Source: Bacteroidota bacterium (GTDB taxonomy: Bacteria > Bacteroidota > Bacteroidia > Bacteroidales > B18-G4). From it: a stretch of DNA of 6,436 bases. Positions within the stretch are counted from its first letter, which is position 1. The number at the start of each line of letters is the position of its first letter. The stretch is taken from NCBI GenBank assembly GCA_003648575.1, contig QMPN01000169.1, forward strand, positions 1 to 6,436, in the 5' to 3' direction. The notes below the pieces were generated by a model. The model was not told the DNA's origin. It made no database searches and worked only from the letters and a program-made list of their open reading frames with translations. Positions 6,369 through 6,436 of this stretch are shown piece by piece. The position numbers and the translations under genes were made by a program.

Positions 6369-6436
6369 AATAACTTTAAATACTCCATATACTCTAAATA
6401 CTCTAAGTACTTTAAATACTCTAAGTACTTCAAATA
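6369..6436. repeat. Degenerate 9/18-bp tandem repeat array, open at the window edge
   Basis: From 6369 to the end, the sequence is successive 9-base variants of A-[AT]-[AG]-TACT-[CT]-[CT]: AATAACTTT, AAATACTCC, ATATACTCT, AAATACTCT, AAGTACTTT, AAATACTCT, AAGTACTTC, then the start of another. A higher-order 18-bp period is clear: a 17-base stretch at 6396-6412 recurs exactly at 6414-6430, and the next copy starts at 6432. The units at 6405-6412 and 6423-6430 contain the palindrome AAGTACTT. The array lies 3 bases upstream of the ATG of the secreted repeat protein (minus strand), so it occupies that gene's 5' untranslated or promoter region. Its full length cannot be seen. Short AT-rich intergenic arrays of this type are common in Bacteroidota as I recall; a regulatory role is possible but not shown. 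Confidence 0.8.

Noticed and set aside
6369..6436. Tandem array considered as a CRISPR array
   Set aside because: The units are only 9 or 18 bases long, contiguous and degenerate, with no unique spacers, and no cas gene is nearby.

Overview
The window looks like a chromosomal piece of a Bacteroidota (Bacteroidetes) genome. The evidence is the family mix: a PorT-type outer-membrane beta-barrel protein, a DUF4919 protein, and a short secreted protein made of repeated H-x-Y-[EQ]-A units (DUF6150-like). Starts also lack recognisable Shine-Dalgarno sequences, which is usual in that phylum. The lineage below phylum cannot be fixed from the sequence. I see no mobile element, tRNA, rRNA or CRISPR array.

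Layout. Positions 15-2150 (+) hold a complete tex gene (S1-domain RNA-binding transcription accessory protein). After 67 bases comes a 218-aa outer-membrane beta-barrel protein (2218-2874, +) that appears to start at TTG. It runs tail-to-tail, with one base between, into a minus-strand block. Read in the direction of transcription, that block is: a 114-aa secreted six-repeat protein (6365-6021), a 149-bp AT-rich spacer, a 492-aa membrane-anchored spermidine-synthase-like protein (5871-4393), a class-I glutamine-amidotransferase-like (peptidase C26) lipoprotein (4371-3568) and a DUF4919 protein (3553-2876). The last three genes are 21 and 14 bases apart and very probably form one transcription unit.

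How the genes may work together. The three-gene unit pairs an integral-membrane aminopropyltransferase-like enzyme with an exported hydrolase of the gamma-glutamyl-GABA hydrolase fold and an exported protein of unknown function. Both enzyme families have members in polyamine metabolism, so a cell-envelope role on polyamine-like or gamma-glutamyl substrates is possible, but this is inference. The aminopropyltransferase active site departs from the canonical acceptor motif, so the true substrate is open. The repeat protein may or may not belong to the unit.

Non-coding structure. The spacer 5872-6020 is almost filled by a diverged inverted repeat about 127 bp long (5894-6020) that begins directly at the stop codon of the repeat-protein gene. 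The right edge (6369-6436) is a degenerate 9/18-bp tandem array, directly upstream of that gene's start and continuing out of the window. The most interesting item is the six-repeat secreted protein, which resembles a family that I recall being linked to an exceptionally complex protein knot.
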